A stretch of 64,000 bases of DNA from the NCBI RefSeq assembly GCF_025766255.1, contig NW_026516689.1, positions 62,001 through 126,000 on the forward strand, written 5' to 3'. Below the pieces are notes generated by a model, which was not told where the DNA came from, did not search any database, and worked only from the letters and a program-made list of their open reading frames with translations. This DNA is from Zychaea mexicana (lineage: Eukaryota; Mucoromycota; Mucoromycetes; Mucorales; Lichtheimiaceae). The position numbers were made by a program, and so were the translations under genes. Each line of letters opens with the position of its first letter. Within the stretch, counting starts at the first letter, position 1. Positions 1 through 12,704 of the stretch are shown here, piece by piece.

Positions 1-1395
1 ATAACAGCAATAAATTCCGTCTGTTTTTTAATTCAGCAATTGCTGCAGTGGTAATATGCATGCTTTCATCTGGGCCTGATGTTGTTCCTTCATGATGTAT
101 CACATATAACGCAACGAGATAATTCAAATCTTAAGGTAGTTAGCATAGGCTCATAAATACATAGGCAGTCGTTTTTCGTGTCCACTGAATGTGCTACTAA
201 GGGAAGAAAAAAGCATGGTTACAATCTTTCATTATGCCCACGTTTTCCAAACTTGAGATAGAGAAACAATAGCAGTGCTACGCTGAACACTGCTGCCACC
301 GTTGTTGTACATAAAAGAAACTTCAAAAGAAACTTCAAAAGAAACGATAGTTTGTCGTGCTTCAGCCCCAACCCCAGGGTTGGGTATTGTTTCGTTATCC
401 TAGCGTCAGCCATGACGCCACACACACAATTGATGTCATACAATGGACGTAAAAGGTAGTGGCTAAGCCGAATCATTTCGGCCGGTGTGCTGGTTTTGGA
501 GTAGGTTGCTTCCAGCGATTCGACAGTAACCGATAGGTACAATGCCGATCTACTAAGACGCCACTACAACAGTATTGACAATAAAGTTAGCATCATTTTA
601 CACACAAACGTCTTTCAGAAGATATGAAGGGTCGTTATTACGTAAGATCGAGCTAAAACTACTCTTATATGATTCTACACTATTTGTTACTTTATTATCG
701 CAACAACACCTCTTTTTATATATTGGACGTTGCTGTATTTTATTCTCACTCTCATACTTCTCACTTACACGATCTGGTTGAGCAACTGATATAGTTTCCC
801 ATTCTCATTCACTTTGAAGGTTAGTGTAACTCGTAGTTCTTGGCTCCGAGAAGAAAACAAAGATACTTGATCCGTAACCTACTTTTTAATAGTCTTGGCA
901 GTTGCATTTTGTAACCCGAGTTTGTGTGTATATGCTGCGGTTCCGGAAGCGGAGTCTTTTTGAGTAGCAAAACGATCTGGATCGACAGCATTGACCACGT
1001 CAAAACACGAGGGAAGCCGCGGTCAAGTGCTAGGAACGCAGCCCATTGTCTTCCGAGTAGCTATTATGTAAGTCGTTGTTTCCCCAAACCCCCAATAGCG
1101 AAGCAGGAAGTATACGTACTCTTTTATCTACATAACCCCATCCTGAGCAAAAAGTGACGATGATACTCTACATTAGCAAAAGAGTACGAGGGGATCAGTT
1201 CTGTGCAGGATCATTATCCTCGTTCATCCGAGCGGCGCGCCATAAGAATATCATGAGTTGCTCTTAGTTTTATCATGCTTTCTCGTTATATATATAATAG
1301 GTAGTGCTGACACTCTATTCGGCAAGTTATCCTTACCTCTTCCTCGCTCCATCTTCTCTTCTTGAACCCAGTTGCTCGCCACATATCCATATCTA
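1..1395. other. Intergenic or edge sequence, no supported gene
   Basis: No recognisable gene. A minus-strand open frame at 219-542 ends in one clear hydrophobic segment followed by basic residues. Its first codon is TTG rather than ATG, so it could be at most the last exon of a gene, and nothing identifies it. An 11-nt unit is repeated in tandem near 312-345 (aaaagaaactt-type), inside that frame. The stretch before 1396 contains the presumed promoter and leader of the C2H2 gene, with a TATA-like run near 1285-1300. Confidence 0.4.
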
Positions 1396-1992
1396 ATGTC
1401 GCCCCATCGCTATTCGAAAATAAAGATGCCCAGAACTACAAAGATGAACTTCAGCAAGTGCAACACTGCAAGATCATCGTCGCCCTCTTCGGTAATCCAT
1501 AAAGTCAATTTGTCGCTGCCACAACTGTCGATCTCACAGCAACACCAAGGCAGTGATAGTTCAGTAAATGCTACTACTCAACCATTTAGAGGTCGTCGAG
1601 CCCGTAAACAGTCTATCACACACCCTAGCAACGCAGCAGAAGCAAACACGACTACCATTACCTTGCAGCAGAATCGTAGCGTAAGCACCTATCCATATAC
1701 CTTGTCGAGCTCACGTGAATCGTCCAGCTCGCCGTCACCTCAACGAGAAGAAGGAAGTAACGAACCTCTTGAAGTCAGAAGTTGCCAAACCTGTGACATT
1801 GTCTTTTCCCGCGCACGAGACTATCGACGCCATCTGAAGAAATCCAACGCGCACGATGGCCCAGCGGAATTCCAGTGCTACCTTTGCAAAAGGGAGTTTA
1901 AGCGATGCGACGGAATCAAGCGACATGTATACACCAAGAAATGCATCGACACGTTCTTGAATCTCGACGATTCCGAATATGAAATGAACTAG
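1396..1992 (+). CDS. Small C2H2-type zinc-finger protein
   Basis: Single-exon gene of 198 codons from the first in-frame ATG at 1396. The open frame extends further upstream only through a TTG. The first two thirds are rich in Ser, Thr and Gln and look disordered. The C-terminus carries two zinc-finger-like units in tandem: one starts CQTCDIVF and has two His five residues apart, and the next starts CYLCKREF with a His and a final Cys (C2HC spacing). This is the layout of a fungal C2H2 transcription factor, so the likely role is nuclear DNA binding. The target is unknown. Ending soon after the second finger is normal for small mucoralean C2H2 proteins. No intron is needed. Identity beyond the family cannot be read from sequence. 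Confidence 0.75.
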   Translation: MSPHRYSKIKMPRTTKMNFSKCNTARSSSPSSVIHKVNLSLPQLSISQQHQGSDSSVNATTQPFRGRRARKQSITHPSNAAEANTTTITLQQNRSVSTYPYTLSSSRESSSSPSPQREEGSNEPLEVRSCQTCDIVFSRARDYRRHLKKSNAHDGPAEFQCYLCKREFKRCDGIKRHVYTKKCIDTFLNLDDSEYEMN

Positions 1993-2049
1993 TTTACTCT
2001 CCTCTTCCCCATCCCTTTTCCATTGCTGTTGCAAAGTAAGAATGTATAT

Positions 2050-3453
2050 GCTATGTCCCCTTGTTTATATCGAAGAATAAAGTTGGAATCTAAGTATAGA
2101 GAGTGGAAGGAAGTGCCTAGTGTTTATTGGCTGTCTTGGTTGCATATCGGATCCAGATATTGCATTCATATATAAAATTTTTTTTCAGCTCCATCTATCT
2201 TGTTACTAGTATGTGAGAGCTACAATGAAGCACTGCGCAACCATAAGTGAGCTAGTAGTATATCTACAGTGTTGTGCCTATTATACCGCTTTATTTTGCT
2301 CTGTAATAAGCAGTAGCAGGGCAGCATTTTTAACATCGCCCCTCGCTCGCTGAATGCTGCGGGGTCGACGCAGTAACCTTAACATGCACAAAATATTATA
2401 CGCGGGGCCGTTTAAACCGATGGCTTCAAACAGATGCACTGAAGTTTCTATAATGGTCAAGTTTGCTAGATAAATAGGATACTTCTGAATCATGGGTAGG
2501 AGAAGAGGCACGTCGCCTGCCTATATTACTACTTGGCATTTAAATGATCGCCTTTGTGTTACCGACTTTGACCATGTAGCAGTACATAAAGTATAACACC
2601 GTTGTTTTTTTGAGCGATGTGCCCATAACATATGAAAACAGTGCTAAACGTTGCTTTTGCTTCGTCAGTCATCCTTCTTCGTACAGATATTTCTACCTAC
2701 TACCCGAAGAAGATATACAGCAGCATATCTTTCAACAAAGCATTTACCCCATGGTTTTATTCTCGCCTGATCAAATGTGCAATTTTTCCAATGTTCTTGT
2801 CCTCAGTCGAACAATGTTTGCCAGACGCGAATCCCAGCACTATCCCGCAACATATGGGCCTCGGTTTTGGGACGGATTATACGACGACGGTTTCTTCAAT
2901 GACCTCGTCTCTGACACTAGCGTGGTGATGGGAGCCTTTTTAAACCACATTGTACCACAGGAGCTGCTTCAATGGCTTCCGGATTATGCAGATACCATGG
3001 AGCATCGTATGAACAGTAATTCATGCCGGACTTACCTTGCTGTACACAGCAACGTGATTTTGATAGTTATAACTTGTATTGGCAACAGCAACAACATATT
3101 GTTCTCAATATGTTGATTCGACCTTTGCGACTTTGGCTTTATTCCTAGCAGCAGTACATCACCGTGCATTCTTGAAGCTTCCACATTCCATACTGCTACT
3201 TACATCGCTTGATCAGTCATTAAAATTTTATGCCCGCCATCACCGCGCGACGCTGTTGTCAAATGGATTAAAGGACAGTAAAAACAACCAATTAAGACGA
3301 TCTACAATATGACATTGACAGCAAAAGCTTTATCCTCGAGAAAACCGAGGTAGAAGCGTTGTGCTCATTTTTAACATTACAAAACAAGATACATTATCCC
3401 TGTTAGAATTACACACCAGGTATTGTGGGTTGTAAAAAAACATAATACAGTTG
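2050..3453. other. Unassigned region with a weak open frame
   Basis: The plus strand is open for 168 codons at 2610-3116, where a second frame is also open (2632-2928). The peptide around 2840-3010 has a coding-like composition (aromatic and acidic residues, few rare residues) but matches no family I recognise, and its first codon is not a convincing start. It may be a decayed gene fragment. Nothing else is supported here. Confidence 0.25.
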
Positions 3454-5071
3454 CTAATGCATGATTCGCGTTCTAATATTCGCACTTGTAGCGCTAATTG
3501 CATCATAGAGTGCTTGGAGTTCCACAGCCGAAACATTGGCAACATCAGCCATCACATAGGCAACAGCGCCCTTAGAATTAGAATATTGTCTTTCGACATT
3601 GAGGCCCGTAAAAATCTTATTAAGCTCCTAATCAAGTTTTGTACTTTTGTGTTATTCACTGGACACCTAATAACAGACTTTTTCTCTTTCTTCTTTTTTA
3701 CTATTATATTATAAGATTAACGCACCCGAAGGACGCCTGGTATATTTTGATGAACATGCAGCACACGTGCAGTATGTGCATCATCTTCACGGATCGCGCG
3801 TAGCCCAACCTGAGGAAAGTTGACTGCACCCAAAGATATGCCATCATTAACGAACTGTATAAGCGAAGACGATACCTCCAGACCAATATTTTCCTGTGCT
3901 TCCTCTGTAGCTCCAGCAACATGTGGAGTCAGGATGACATTTGGACAATCAAGTAGGTCGGGATAGTCAGTAAAATGGGGTCCGTTAGACGTCGGCTGTT
4001 TGGGGTATACATCGAGGGCGGCGCCAGCCAAATGACCGGATCGTAATCCATCCACCAGCGCTTGTAATTGAATTGTTGATCCACGGCCATTATTAATCAC
4101 GAACGAGCCCGGCTTCATAAGTGATATTTCACGTACGCCGATCATTCCTTTGGTGTCATCTTGTTCAGGTACATGTAGCGTGACAAAGTCCGACACCGCC
4201 AATAGTTCCTCCAGCGTATCCAGCTGCCGCGCCGAGCCTAGCGGCATCAGTTGCAGCAAGTCGTAGAAATAGACCCGCATCCCCAACGCTTCAGCAAGCA
4301 CAGAGAGCTGCGAGCCCACATGGCCATAGCCGACGATGCCGAGAATCTTGCCTCGGATTTCAAAACAGCCTTTTGAAACCTTGTTCCAGATGCCCTTGTG
4401 CATTTCTCGGTTACGATCGCCTAGCTGGCGTGCCAGTGAGATAACTTCACCAATGACAAGCTCGGCCACGGAATGCGAGTTTTTGAACGGTGAATTATAT
4501 ACTGCAATCTAAAAAAGACAAAGATTTTGCATACGTGAGAAATACTCTGTCAAATTGAGATAGTGATGGGTGATGATGGTGGTACTGAAGTAGTGAGTTG
4601 TGTGTGCTTGTGCGAAGCAGGGAAACTGTTGCTGTATGTATGACGCTGCTTGTCATCATCGAAACTTACACCTCTAGTGGCAGCTGCTTTCAAGTCAACC
4701 TGTTCGGTGGCGATACAAAAGCAGCCAATAGCTAGTAGATCCTTAGCTTCATTCAGTACTTCCTCTGTCACTTTGGTCTTGGACCGGATACCGAGAATTT
4801 GGACGTCTCGGACCTTGTCAATGAGTTCCTGGCCTACAAACGTCTTTGTAAAGGTTTCGACCTAAACGACGAACGTGCTGAATTTAGTCTTTTTTACAGC
4901 GATTGTTGATAGAAAAATGCTGATACTGCTGCTATAGTAAGCATAATAAAATATACTTACTTGATATCCCTGTTCTTGAAAAGCATCGATGGCCGTCTGA
5001 TTTACATCCTCCAGCAATAGGACTTTGATTTCGGTTCTGTTGAACGGTTTTAAAACTTTGGGTTTTTGCAT
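3454..5071 (-). CDS. SER3/SER33-like: D-3-phosphoglycerate dehydrogenase (serine biosynthesis)
   Basis: Catalyses NAD-dependent oxidation of 3-phosphoglycerate, the first step of serine synthesis in the cytosol. Four exons join in frame: 5071-4961, 4861-4670, 4508-3726 and 3627-3454, giving 419 residues, close to yeast Ser3/Ser33 without their N-terminal extension. Visible features in order: KVLLLEDVNQTAIDAFQEQG near the start, IGIRSKTKVTEEVL, the SVAELVIGEVISLARQLGDR segment, the nucleotide-binding GIVGYGHVGSQ, the substrate Arg in NNGRGST, the catalytic His in ILTPHVAGATEEAQ, and a C-terminal ACT domain. The third-exon frame runs into a stop right after NIPGVLR. The rest of the ACT domain (ELNKIFTGLNVERQ to TRIMH) lies across a 98-nt GTGCGT...TAG intron, so the gene is intact. 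The start at 5071 is the only in-frame ATG; a further upstream exon is possible. Confidence 0.93.
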
Positions 5072-6294
5072 TTGACGGAACCAGAAGCTTCTCTCCGCTC
5101 TTTGGGAAACCTGAGAAAATGGGTTTTTGAGTTGGTTGGCGACTGGCAGCAGCAAGTCACACAAATACTAGAGAAGGTAAAATAAAAACCTTAAAAACAA
5201 GTGATCCGGAAACAGCCCACTCTCCAATTCTTCCTCGCCCACCAATAACAATTATTGTCATCGTTATCCTCCCCGTCACTATGAACATAATATAAGGAGG
5301 CTGCTATATTTCCTATCACTTCCGTCAATTTTCCAGCATTTGGTCAAGTTTTCGCTAGATAAAGCAATGAGGCATATTTCATATCTGGGAATTAATATGG
5401 GCACGACAAGTTCTGATAACAAATATGATACTTTACACAGAGCAGCATAGTTGACGCTCTTGTGTTAATTATATAGCAGATGGGTGATGTCGTGCCCATA
5501 AGAAGCACAGCGCGTATGTATCATGTAAGAAGTCAATCGGATGACATATGTAGGTGGGACGCGCCGTGCCCTTGGGGGAAATTTTGAAAGGCGTATATGT
5601 AAAAACTTGCCTTGTTTTATTCTTTATAGCACTTTTGCCAATTCTTAGACACCAAATATATGTGCTTATGAACGTGATGATTGACAATCTCTTTACCGAT
5701 TTATCAGGATCGCGATTTGCGGGGGTCCGGGAACATTTAGCCACCGGTGCTGATACAACACCAGCCACCTAAAAAGCTACTTGGATGAAAGGAACCAGAC
5801 GAACCAGGCGAAGAAAGCTTTATAACCTTTAGTCTTTCGTACATTCAACATACGAGGTAGGATATTGGTGAAGATCTATATAGTTCTGAGCATAGACATC
5901 TTAACGGCGTGGACCGTTACGACGATATCCAACCTACGGTGCGGCTGTTAGAACTACCAGTGGCCTGGACGATGAATAACATAATAGCGACACTAGATAT
6001 AGAAGTATGATTATATATCAAGTAAAGCAGACATATAAACCGCTAGTTATTCCGATGTAATATATAAAGTCGGGATCCTGGAATTGATCTTTCATCGTTT
6101 TATCTTTGACATATTCGAGTCCTACCTCCTGTTGTTTGTTATCGTAAATATTGTCATCCACTCACTCACGTTCGCGCTTGTAAGTAATACCTGGGCCGAC
6201 ACTTTAACAGACGTCTGCAACAAGGATGTATGAGCTTTTGATTTCTTAATCCTATGTAACTTATAAATCACAAAGTACTATTCCAGTATCGACA
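5072..6294. other. Intergenic, no supported gene
   Basis: Presumed promoter of the dehydrogenase gene on the left and sequence upstream of the decayed transposon on the right. The minus-strand frame at 5469-5768 starts with GTG, faces an equally open plus-strand frame, and resembles nothing known. Terminal inverted repeats of the transposon may lie in the right part, but I could not identify them by eye. Confidence 0.4.
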
Positions 6295-9250
6295 ATGACA
6301 ATGGATCACGATTATATGCAAGAGCTTCTTGGGCGCCAATTCGTGTCAAAACAATCGATAAAGACCGCTGCTAATGCATTGGCTATCGAGAGCTGCAACA
6401 TTCCATTGCGCACATGGCGGGTATTACAAAAACTCTCACTCCGTTACGAAAGAGACGCGCCAACGGCAAAGATCGACTATCAAGACTGGATGTACCTTGA
6501 TTATGAGAGCTGCTGTAAACGATGGCGGCAAATGGGTCGTGAAATTCGTAAGCAGAATCGACGAACATAACCATCCACTTGACAAAAATGACGATTACTA
6601 CGCCGTGAACTGCAAGCCAGACGAAGAAATGTCGATGCAAATACTTTCGATGACAGATAGTGGCAGTAAGCCATTGCAAGCACGGAAGCAATTGAAGAAT
6701 AACGACGACGGCATCATTATGAACTTGCGTGATCTTTACAACTTTCGACAGCAGGTTTTCGACGAAGATCGTCATGGCAAATTCAGTCGCATATTCGAGA
6801 ACTTGGTCGCACGAGATTACATCATTCGTTATCGAGTCGACAGCAGCTCTAAATCTCTTGACGCCATTTTTGTTACTCATCCTGTTGCCGTCGAGAAAGC
6901 TCGAAGATTCACTGAAATAATAGCGATGGATGCTATATATCAAACGAATACCACGAAAATGCCGTCGATCAATGTTGTGGCTGTCAGCAACCTCGGTGCT
7001 AAAGCTCTGCGCAATGTCTTGGTCGCATCCATTTTTGTTGCCAATGAAAAAGCAGCTTCGTATGAATGGGAAGTCGACACTTTGAAGCAAACCATCTGGC
7101 CAGCTGGAAACGTGGGTATATTTATAACGGACGAAGAAAGGGCGTTAATTGGAGCAATCGAACAATCGTTCCCAGAATCGCAACATGTTTTATGCGGATG
7201 GCATGTAACCCAGCACCTCAGAACCAACATGGGTGTTTGTTTCCCTGCCAAAAGCCCGGAGACAGACGGAGTACGACGATGCATCGATACATAAGTATAC
7301 AATAGAGACCAAGAAAGTTTCGACGAAGCTGTAGAATCTTACTATATGTTGGCGGAAAAGGCAGCGTTGGCATTTGCAAGAACAAATAGTAAAGAAAGTA
7401 AGTTTCATTGCTATCATTTAAATAATTATCTAAGAACCAATTTATTATGGTTTACCCTCAAGCTGGAAAAGAAAGTGCTTGTGAATATTAAGCATAATAA
7501 TCCTTAGAGCCAAAAGATGAAAAGAAAGAAGACAACGAATCGACTGAGCAAATGAAATTAAAAGAAGCCGAATATGTTGCTAACCTTGCTGCAAAAAAAA
7601 GAGCTCAAGCTAAAAACATATTTTGACAGGTAATGGTAGAGGTTTGGTTAGCAAGATTTTATTACTGACTACCGGTAAGATATCTTACTTTCAAGGAAAA
7701 GTGGGGCGGCCCCTACGCCGGTAACCTTCTGAACCTTGGACTTCGCTCAACATCGCGCGTTGAAGGCATTCATTTTCAAATCAAGAACACCATGCAAACC
7801 ACTGGTAGCTTGTTCCGTACTTTCAAATCTATAAGCGCTGTCATGGAAAAATCGGTAACTTTCAAAGAATATGTATCTATTGTGTTTTGAAACAGTGTCT
7901 CATATACTAAGCCGGTAAATAGGTGCAAGAAGAAGAAAAAGAGTTCCTGAACAGTAATAGTAACAAGCCAATATATGACCGATTGGAAATGCAAGCGATG
8001 CAAGAATTGTTTGGCAAAGTGTCTTTTTTTGCATTAAGCAAGATAAGAAATGAGCTGCAAAAAGCAGGGGAGACTGCCGGAAAACTGTATGTGCGAGTTA
8101 ATTATAAACTATGGCTCACCTTGTCAACATCATGCACTTGAAAATATGACACAGGTACAGTATATTTGAAATTCAACATTCATTATATTATGTTTAGCCC
8201 CAGTAGTACTGACGCTTTTGTTTATTTTGTAGATCTCCTCGAGCTTCGTAGTAGCGATGACGAAGTACAAAGATCGCAAAACGACATTGTAGAAAAATCA
8301 CAGCAAGCAGTAGATTCACTAGAATCAATCAACAAAAGCTCGACCTTCTTGCAGAGATTAGCAGTGTTATAGAACATATTCTCCAATCAAGCTTGATTAC
8401 CTGCTTCTTCCAGAGAACGTAAAAACAAAAGGGCGCCCAAAAGAAACAGAAGGAAGAAGATTACCACCCAAGTTTGAAACTTTCGATAAGGAGGATAAAA
8501 AGACCAAGAAAAAATCGTTTGTAGACCGAGAAGAGACATTGTCAACTTCAGGCGAACCCGATGTTATCGAGTTTATCCTACCTGGGAAAAGAGATTTGGA
8601 AGATGACTATCTGGAAAAAAAGCAGGAAGAAAAGGTATCAATCTATATTTGAGTATCCTCGATCATGTTGTTCAGTACTAACTTATTTTACAAAGTAAAA
8701 GGTCTCACAAGGTTTTCGACTTCTTTGTTCATCCGGACTTACCTGGCGACAGCGTGGAGAAAACGATTACGTGGCGTCGGACGGCTATTGTGGTTTCAGG
8801 ACGATCGCATTTTGTGTCAAAGGAAGCGAAGACTTGTATATGGAAGTCAAGAACGAAATGTTACAATGCTTCAAAAGAACATCAACGTATACGTTGAACA
8901 TTTCCCTTTTATTGCAGTTGACATAGAAAGAATCGAAAACAAGCTTGCCTGTGGGTTAGAAGGACACGAAGGCTAAAAAAACTATCGCCCTTCGCAGTTT
9001 TGGTATTGTGCCCTGGCTTGCGCGCAAATTGCAGCCGATAGGTATCGCGTTCCAGTCGCCGTTTACCCAGCCCTTCACTTCTATATTTACTGTTCGAAGG
9101 CCCAAGGAAAAACAGTAGCCCCATACCGATCATCATGCAACTAGTTCAAAATACCCATTGGTCTACTGCACTGATGAAAAGGTCAACAACTGTTGAATGG
9201 CCATATATTGAGCTTCATGTGCAAGAGGCATTATTTTTAATATATAAAAT
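6295..9250 (+). mobile_element. Decayed Mutator-like (MULE/FAR1-type) transposase with OTU domain
   Basis: Coding remnants lie in order but in shifting frames. Near 6320-6390 there is an N-terminal segment (QFVSKQSIKTAANALAIES). From about 6395 a FAR1/WRKY-GCM1-like zinc domain follows in another frame (HCAHGGYYKN, TGC, KWVVKF, EHNHPL). The MULE catalytic core has the first Asp in IIAMDAIYQT near 6928, the second in ITDEERALIGAIEQ near 7130 followed by CGWH, and the Glu in LRSTSRVEGIHFQIKN near 7762. A SWIM-like Cys/His element (YGSPCQHHA, near 8110-8135) and a TKGRPKETEGRR basic linker (near 8430) come next, then an OTU-like domain. Frame changes near 6395, 7300, 7690, 8100, 8740, 8900 and 9080, plus internal stops, show it is not translated as one protein. 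Some breaks could be small introns, but not all. Confidence 0.85.
8690..9250 (+). pseudogene. OTU-like cysteine protease domain at the end of the MULE
   Basis: Read in the best frame for each piece, this contains ENDYVASDGYCGFRTIAF with the Asp and Cys of the OTU motif (Cys codon at 8789-8791), then VKGSEDLYMEVKNEMLQCF. An ALACAQIAADRYRVPVAVY segment lies near 9020-9060 and NTHWSTA carries the motif His near 9156. The order D-x(3)-C ... H is that of the OTU family of deubiquitinase-like proteases. The position downstream of the transposase zinc element matches MULEs known to carry OTU domains. The usual DGNCGFR motif reads DGYCGFR here (Asn to Tyr). Two frame changes split the domain, so it is inactive as it stands. 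Confidence 0.75.
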
Positions 9251-12080
9251 AAGCCGTGGAGAGCTTGAATGTATACACCACTTTTCCCCTTTTCTGACAT
9301 CGTCGCAAGAACGACACTGTTTATATACTTTTTTTAAAGCAAACACACTTCTCACCAACTATGTATCCCCGTACATTTATATACGCGACAGTTTTTTATG
9401 GCAATACATTACAAGTCTTTTGAAAAACGGAGTAAACCTATTGCTCTGTTTACAAAGTACTACTGAATGGAGTTGCGGTCGACAATGCTCAAATTTAGAT
9501 GTGTCCCACTACATAACCAGCCACCAATGAATATACGATTAATACGATCGTCAGCCTTTGTAGCTTATTACTTTGATTCTTAAGCAGTGGAACCAGCTAT
9601 GATCAAGGTTCTCTTAAGCTGATATACCTCTTCGACTCATTGTCAGCTTTGATGCTCTCTGCTTTCCAACTATGTTGTAGTATTCATTTTCAAGTTTAGG
9701 TCTCCGAGAGCAGCCCATCTCTAATTTATATAAGGTGTGCTATCATAAAGTTATTACCTTAGTGTTAGTAGGAAGACCACATCGTTTATACTGTCTTAAT
9801 AATTACTAACTAGCAACCGCATCGCTTTAACTACCACCGATGACTGTCGTCTTCTCAACATGTTGCATTCATATGTCATAGTAGATAGCAAAGCAATGTG
9901 AAAGCAGAAAAAGAGGCGTAACGAATGCACTTTACTTAGCGTCTTCTCAGCTAATCACCATGTTCGATTATTGGTTTCTGTTAATAATCCGTATGTTCTT
10001 AAGCGGATATCGTTTATAAGAGACTCAATAGTACTATGTATGCAACGCGGAAACAGTCATGGATGTGTACAGCTTTAGCCAGAAAGTAGTGTTGGAATTA
10101 TTATCACCCACATTTCCTATTGTACTCTGTACGCCGAAGTAAGGATATAACCAAATCTCCTAGAGCAACAGTGTGCAGGAAGAAGAGAAACGAAAGGAAT
10201 AATCACAACAAGAAGTTCGTTTAAATGCGATCATCAACAGGCTCTTGTGATTGCTCACAAAAGTTTCACGGACGATTGGCGTGAGTAAACAATAACTTTA
10301 ATACTTTAGTACTATATATCTTTTCATGTCTAGAAAACAGCGGAACGTTAGCGGGAAATGCAGAGTTTCACACACAGCTTATTGTAATAGTTCAGCTATG
10401 TAAAGATAAGTAAGCGCATATAGTAGCATGGTAAGTAGAAAAACAACGGGAAATACAATCTACTTTCTAACTCTTTGTTTTGCGATACAAGAGTACGATG
10501 TGCTACATATAAAAGCTTGCTGAACTTTAGAGTTTACCTGACAGTAATGATATCTGATCTGATATACAGTAGTAACATTGTTGTGTGCATATTTATTTAG
10601 CCTGTATCTTGTTGCACATTCGCATGTCGTTTTTTTTTCTTTATATAAGTGGGTGAAGTTAACACACGCCGTAATTTGGCGAATTTCCTTGAAGAAATTT
10701 AACATGCCACGTGGTGGAAGGGTAGCATGTGCTTTTCACTGAGATCGTGTGTCAGTACGACATATGGCCTCGAATAAAAAATAGTATAACATCTAAAATA
10801 TTGTCGATGCTATTGTCCGTGCAATAAAAAAATACGATGAATGGAAAGCAAAGGCGTCACCCAAATTCTCTTCTAAACAAAAGCGTAGTTTATTTTTCTA
10901 AAAAATCAAAGTAGAATCTGTTACTATTGTTGCTCCACTTGAGGTGGATTGCAGAGACAGAGGAATCAAAACAGAAGACCTCTAGGCTGTGATCACTGCT
11001 GTTATCTCTGCATTAGGTATTGATGAAAGAAACACGCGTTGATCATCCCGCGCTTTCCCAGCAAATCACTTAATAACGTGTGGGGACACTCTGGCTTTAG
11101 CTCATTATGCAAGCAGATAGTATGCTTCCCGGGTTATTCAGTTTACCCGGCTGTATAGCTTGAGTATATTCTGTGAGAAGAAGTGATGGAGGACTGGAGT
11201 AGGACCAGACGATAAAGAGCCTCATTTAAAATTTTTTGAGGGGGTTGATCGCGGCACCACGCAGAATGTGCATTCGGCTAATGGCTTAAGCGAACGATCT
11301 ATATTACCACTGTTTGCTTGTGCGACGCACCCTTGTATAGTTTTCAAAATCATGCATAACTCATTATTCACATGTACACCCTTAACTACACATTGTTCGC
11401 CCCCTCCCAGGTTTGCTGTATTGTGTCACACGTTCTTTTTTTCATATTTGCATTACAATTTTTATTCGTGTGTGTGCGAAAAAACGAGTATACCCGCAAC
11501 GGCGAAAGAGACATGCCATTATATTAGGAAGAGCCCAGAGATAGGAAATGGTTGCTACGACGATACTCTACACCCCGGCGGGGAGCAACAGCGAGATGAC
11601 AAGGGGCTGTCCGTTGGCCGGTGGCTCGAGAGTGGAAAAAAGGGCGGAGGAGGGTGGGTTTGGAGGGGAGTTCTCGGAAATAAAGCAGGTTGCTGGGAAA
11701 CGATGGACGGAAAGATTCGTAAGTTTTCACATTCCTAACGGGCTTGTTCAAGTCTAAAACGATGTGCAGCATCCGTCCATCTATCTCCAAACCTTGTTTG
11801 CCTCTCCCCTTCTTTCGTTAGATGCAATCCAACTCACGTATACAACAGCCCCCATTTACTCTGCTACTAGCGAATATAGCGGAGCCCAAGAAACACAGCG
11901 ACGCTTGCTCTTGTTATACATTTCCTAGTGACGATGACTCAAAAAAGGGCTGTTGTGAGAGATGATCTCATTTTAATTGCCCTTAAAGAGCATGCGACCA
12001 GATGTTCGATCTAGATACAACTTGACAACAGGTGCGAACCTTAAACTGTCACTGCGATCTACTGGCACACGACGGACTCT
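9251..12080. other. Gene-poor intergenic region
   Basis: About 2.8 kb without a supported gene. Short open frames at 9251-9530 (tail of the OTU frame), 10460-10705 (-) and 11268-11738 (+) overlap frames open on the other strand and have no family resemblance. A weak coding-like stretch near 10930-11150 (VDCRDRGIKTED, then AVITAVISALGIDERNT in the next frame) is interrupted by stops and may be a relic. No RNA gene was seen. Confidence 0.35.
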
Positions 12081-12091
12081 CTTCTGCGTCT

Positions 12092-12099
12092 TTTGTGTG

Positions 12100-12132
<33 letters not shown>

Positions 12133-12133
12133 A
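12092..12133. repeat. GT dinucleotide microsatellite
   Basis: Nearly pure (GT)n run of about 40 nt with one interruption (tgcgtg). Lies about 1.1 kb upstream of the Zn2Cys6 gene. Confidence 0.9.
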
Positions 12134-12658
12134 GAGTGACAGATCATATCGTGTTTTGAAAGGAGTCTAGTCTGTCACACTCGCCGCCCTTCTATCAAGT
12201 ACTTTCCAATAACAACCCCTGGCTCCGCTCAATCGAAAGTACAATAAATCTAATGTCTGATGTATAATTCACACTTTATCTCCTGCTGTCGGAACTAATA
12301 AGTACAACGCATTCATAATAATAAGATTGCCAATTCGTTCCCCTCCTCCCCGCGCCTTTGCTGTTCATTACTGCCTTGCTTCAAATCACTAACCGCTTTG
12401 GTAACGTGCATGCATGCTGCATGAAACAATCTGATAATAACATAGTGAAACAAATGAAACCTGCGTGGGCATGACAGATCCAGTCCTGGCTTGGGCCCCT
12501 TCCCTTGTTGTCTTTACCATTTGCCATTGGTGGGGAAAAGGTTCTTGAAAGAACAAGAAGCAAGGGAATTAGCAAGCATACTGAGCGTTTTGTCAGGTTG
12601 GCTGGTACCCGCAGCTTACTGATCACGGACCATTGAGGTCCTTTATTTTTGTGTTCCC

Positions 12659-12660
12659 GA

Positions 12661-12704
<44 letters not shown>

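Noticed and set aside
219..542. Small membrane-protein-like frame at the left edge
   Set aside because: No ATG at its start, includes a tandem nucleotide repeat and lacks a family; could only be a terminal exon of an unseen gene.
6383..7090. Minus-strand frame of 235 codons over the transposase
   Set aside because: Shadow of the MULE coding strand, which shows the recognised motifs.
9251..10460. Right terminal inverted repeat of the MULE
   Set aside because: No convincing inverted match to sequence upstream of 6295 could be found by eye, so no boundary is claimed.
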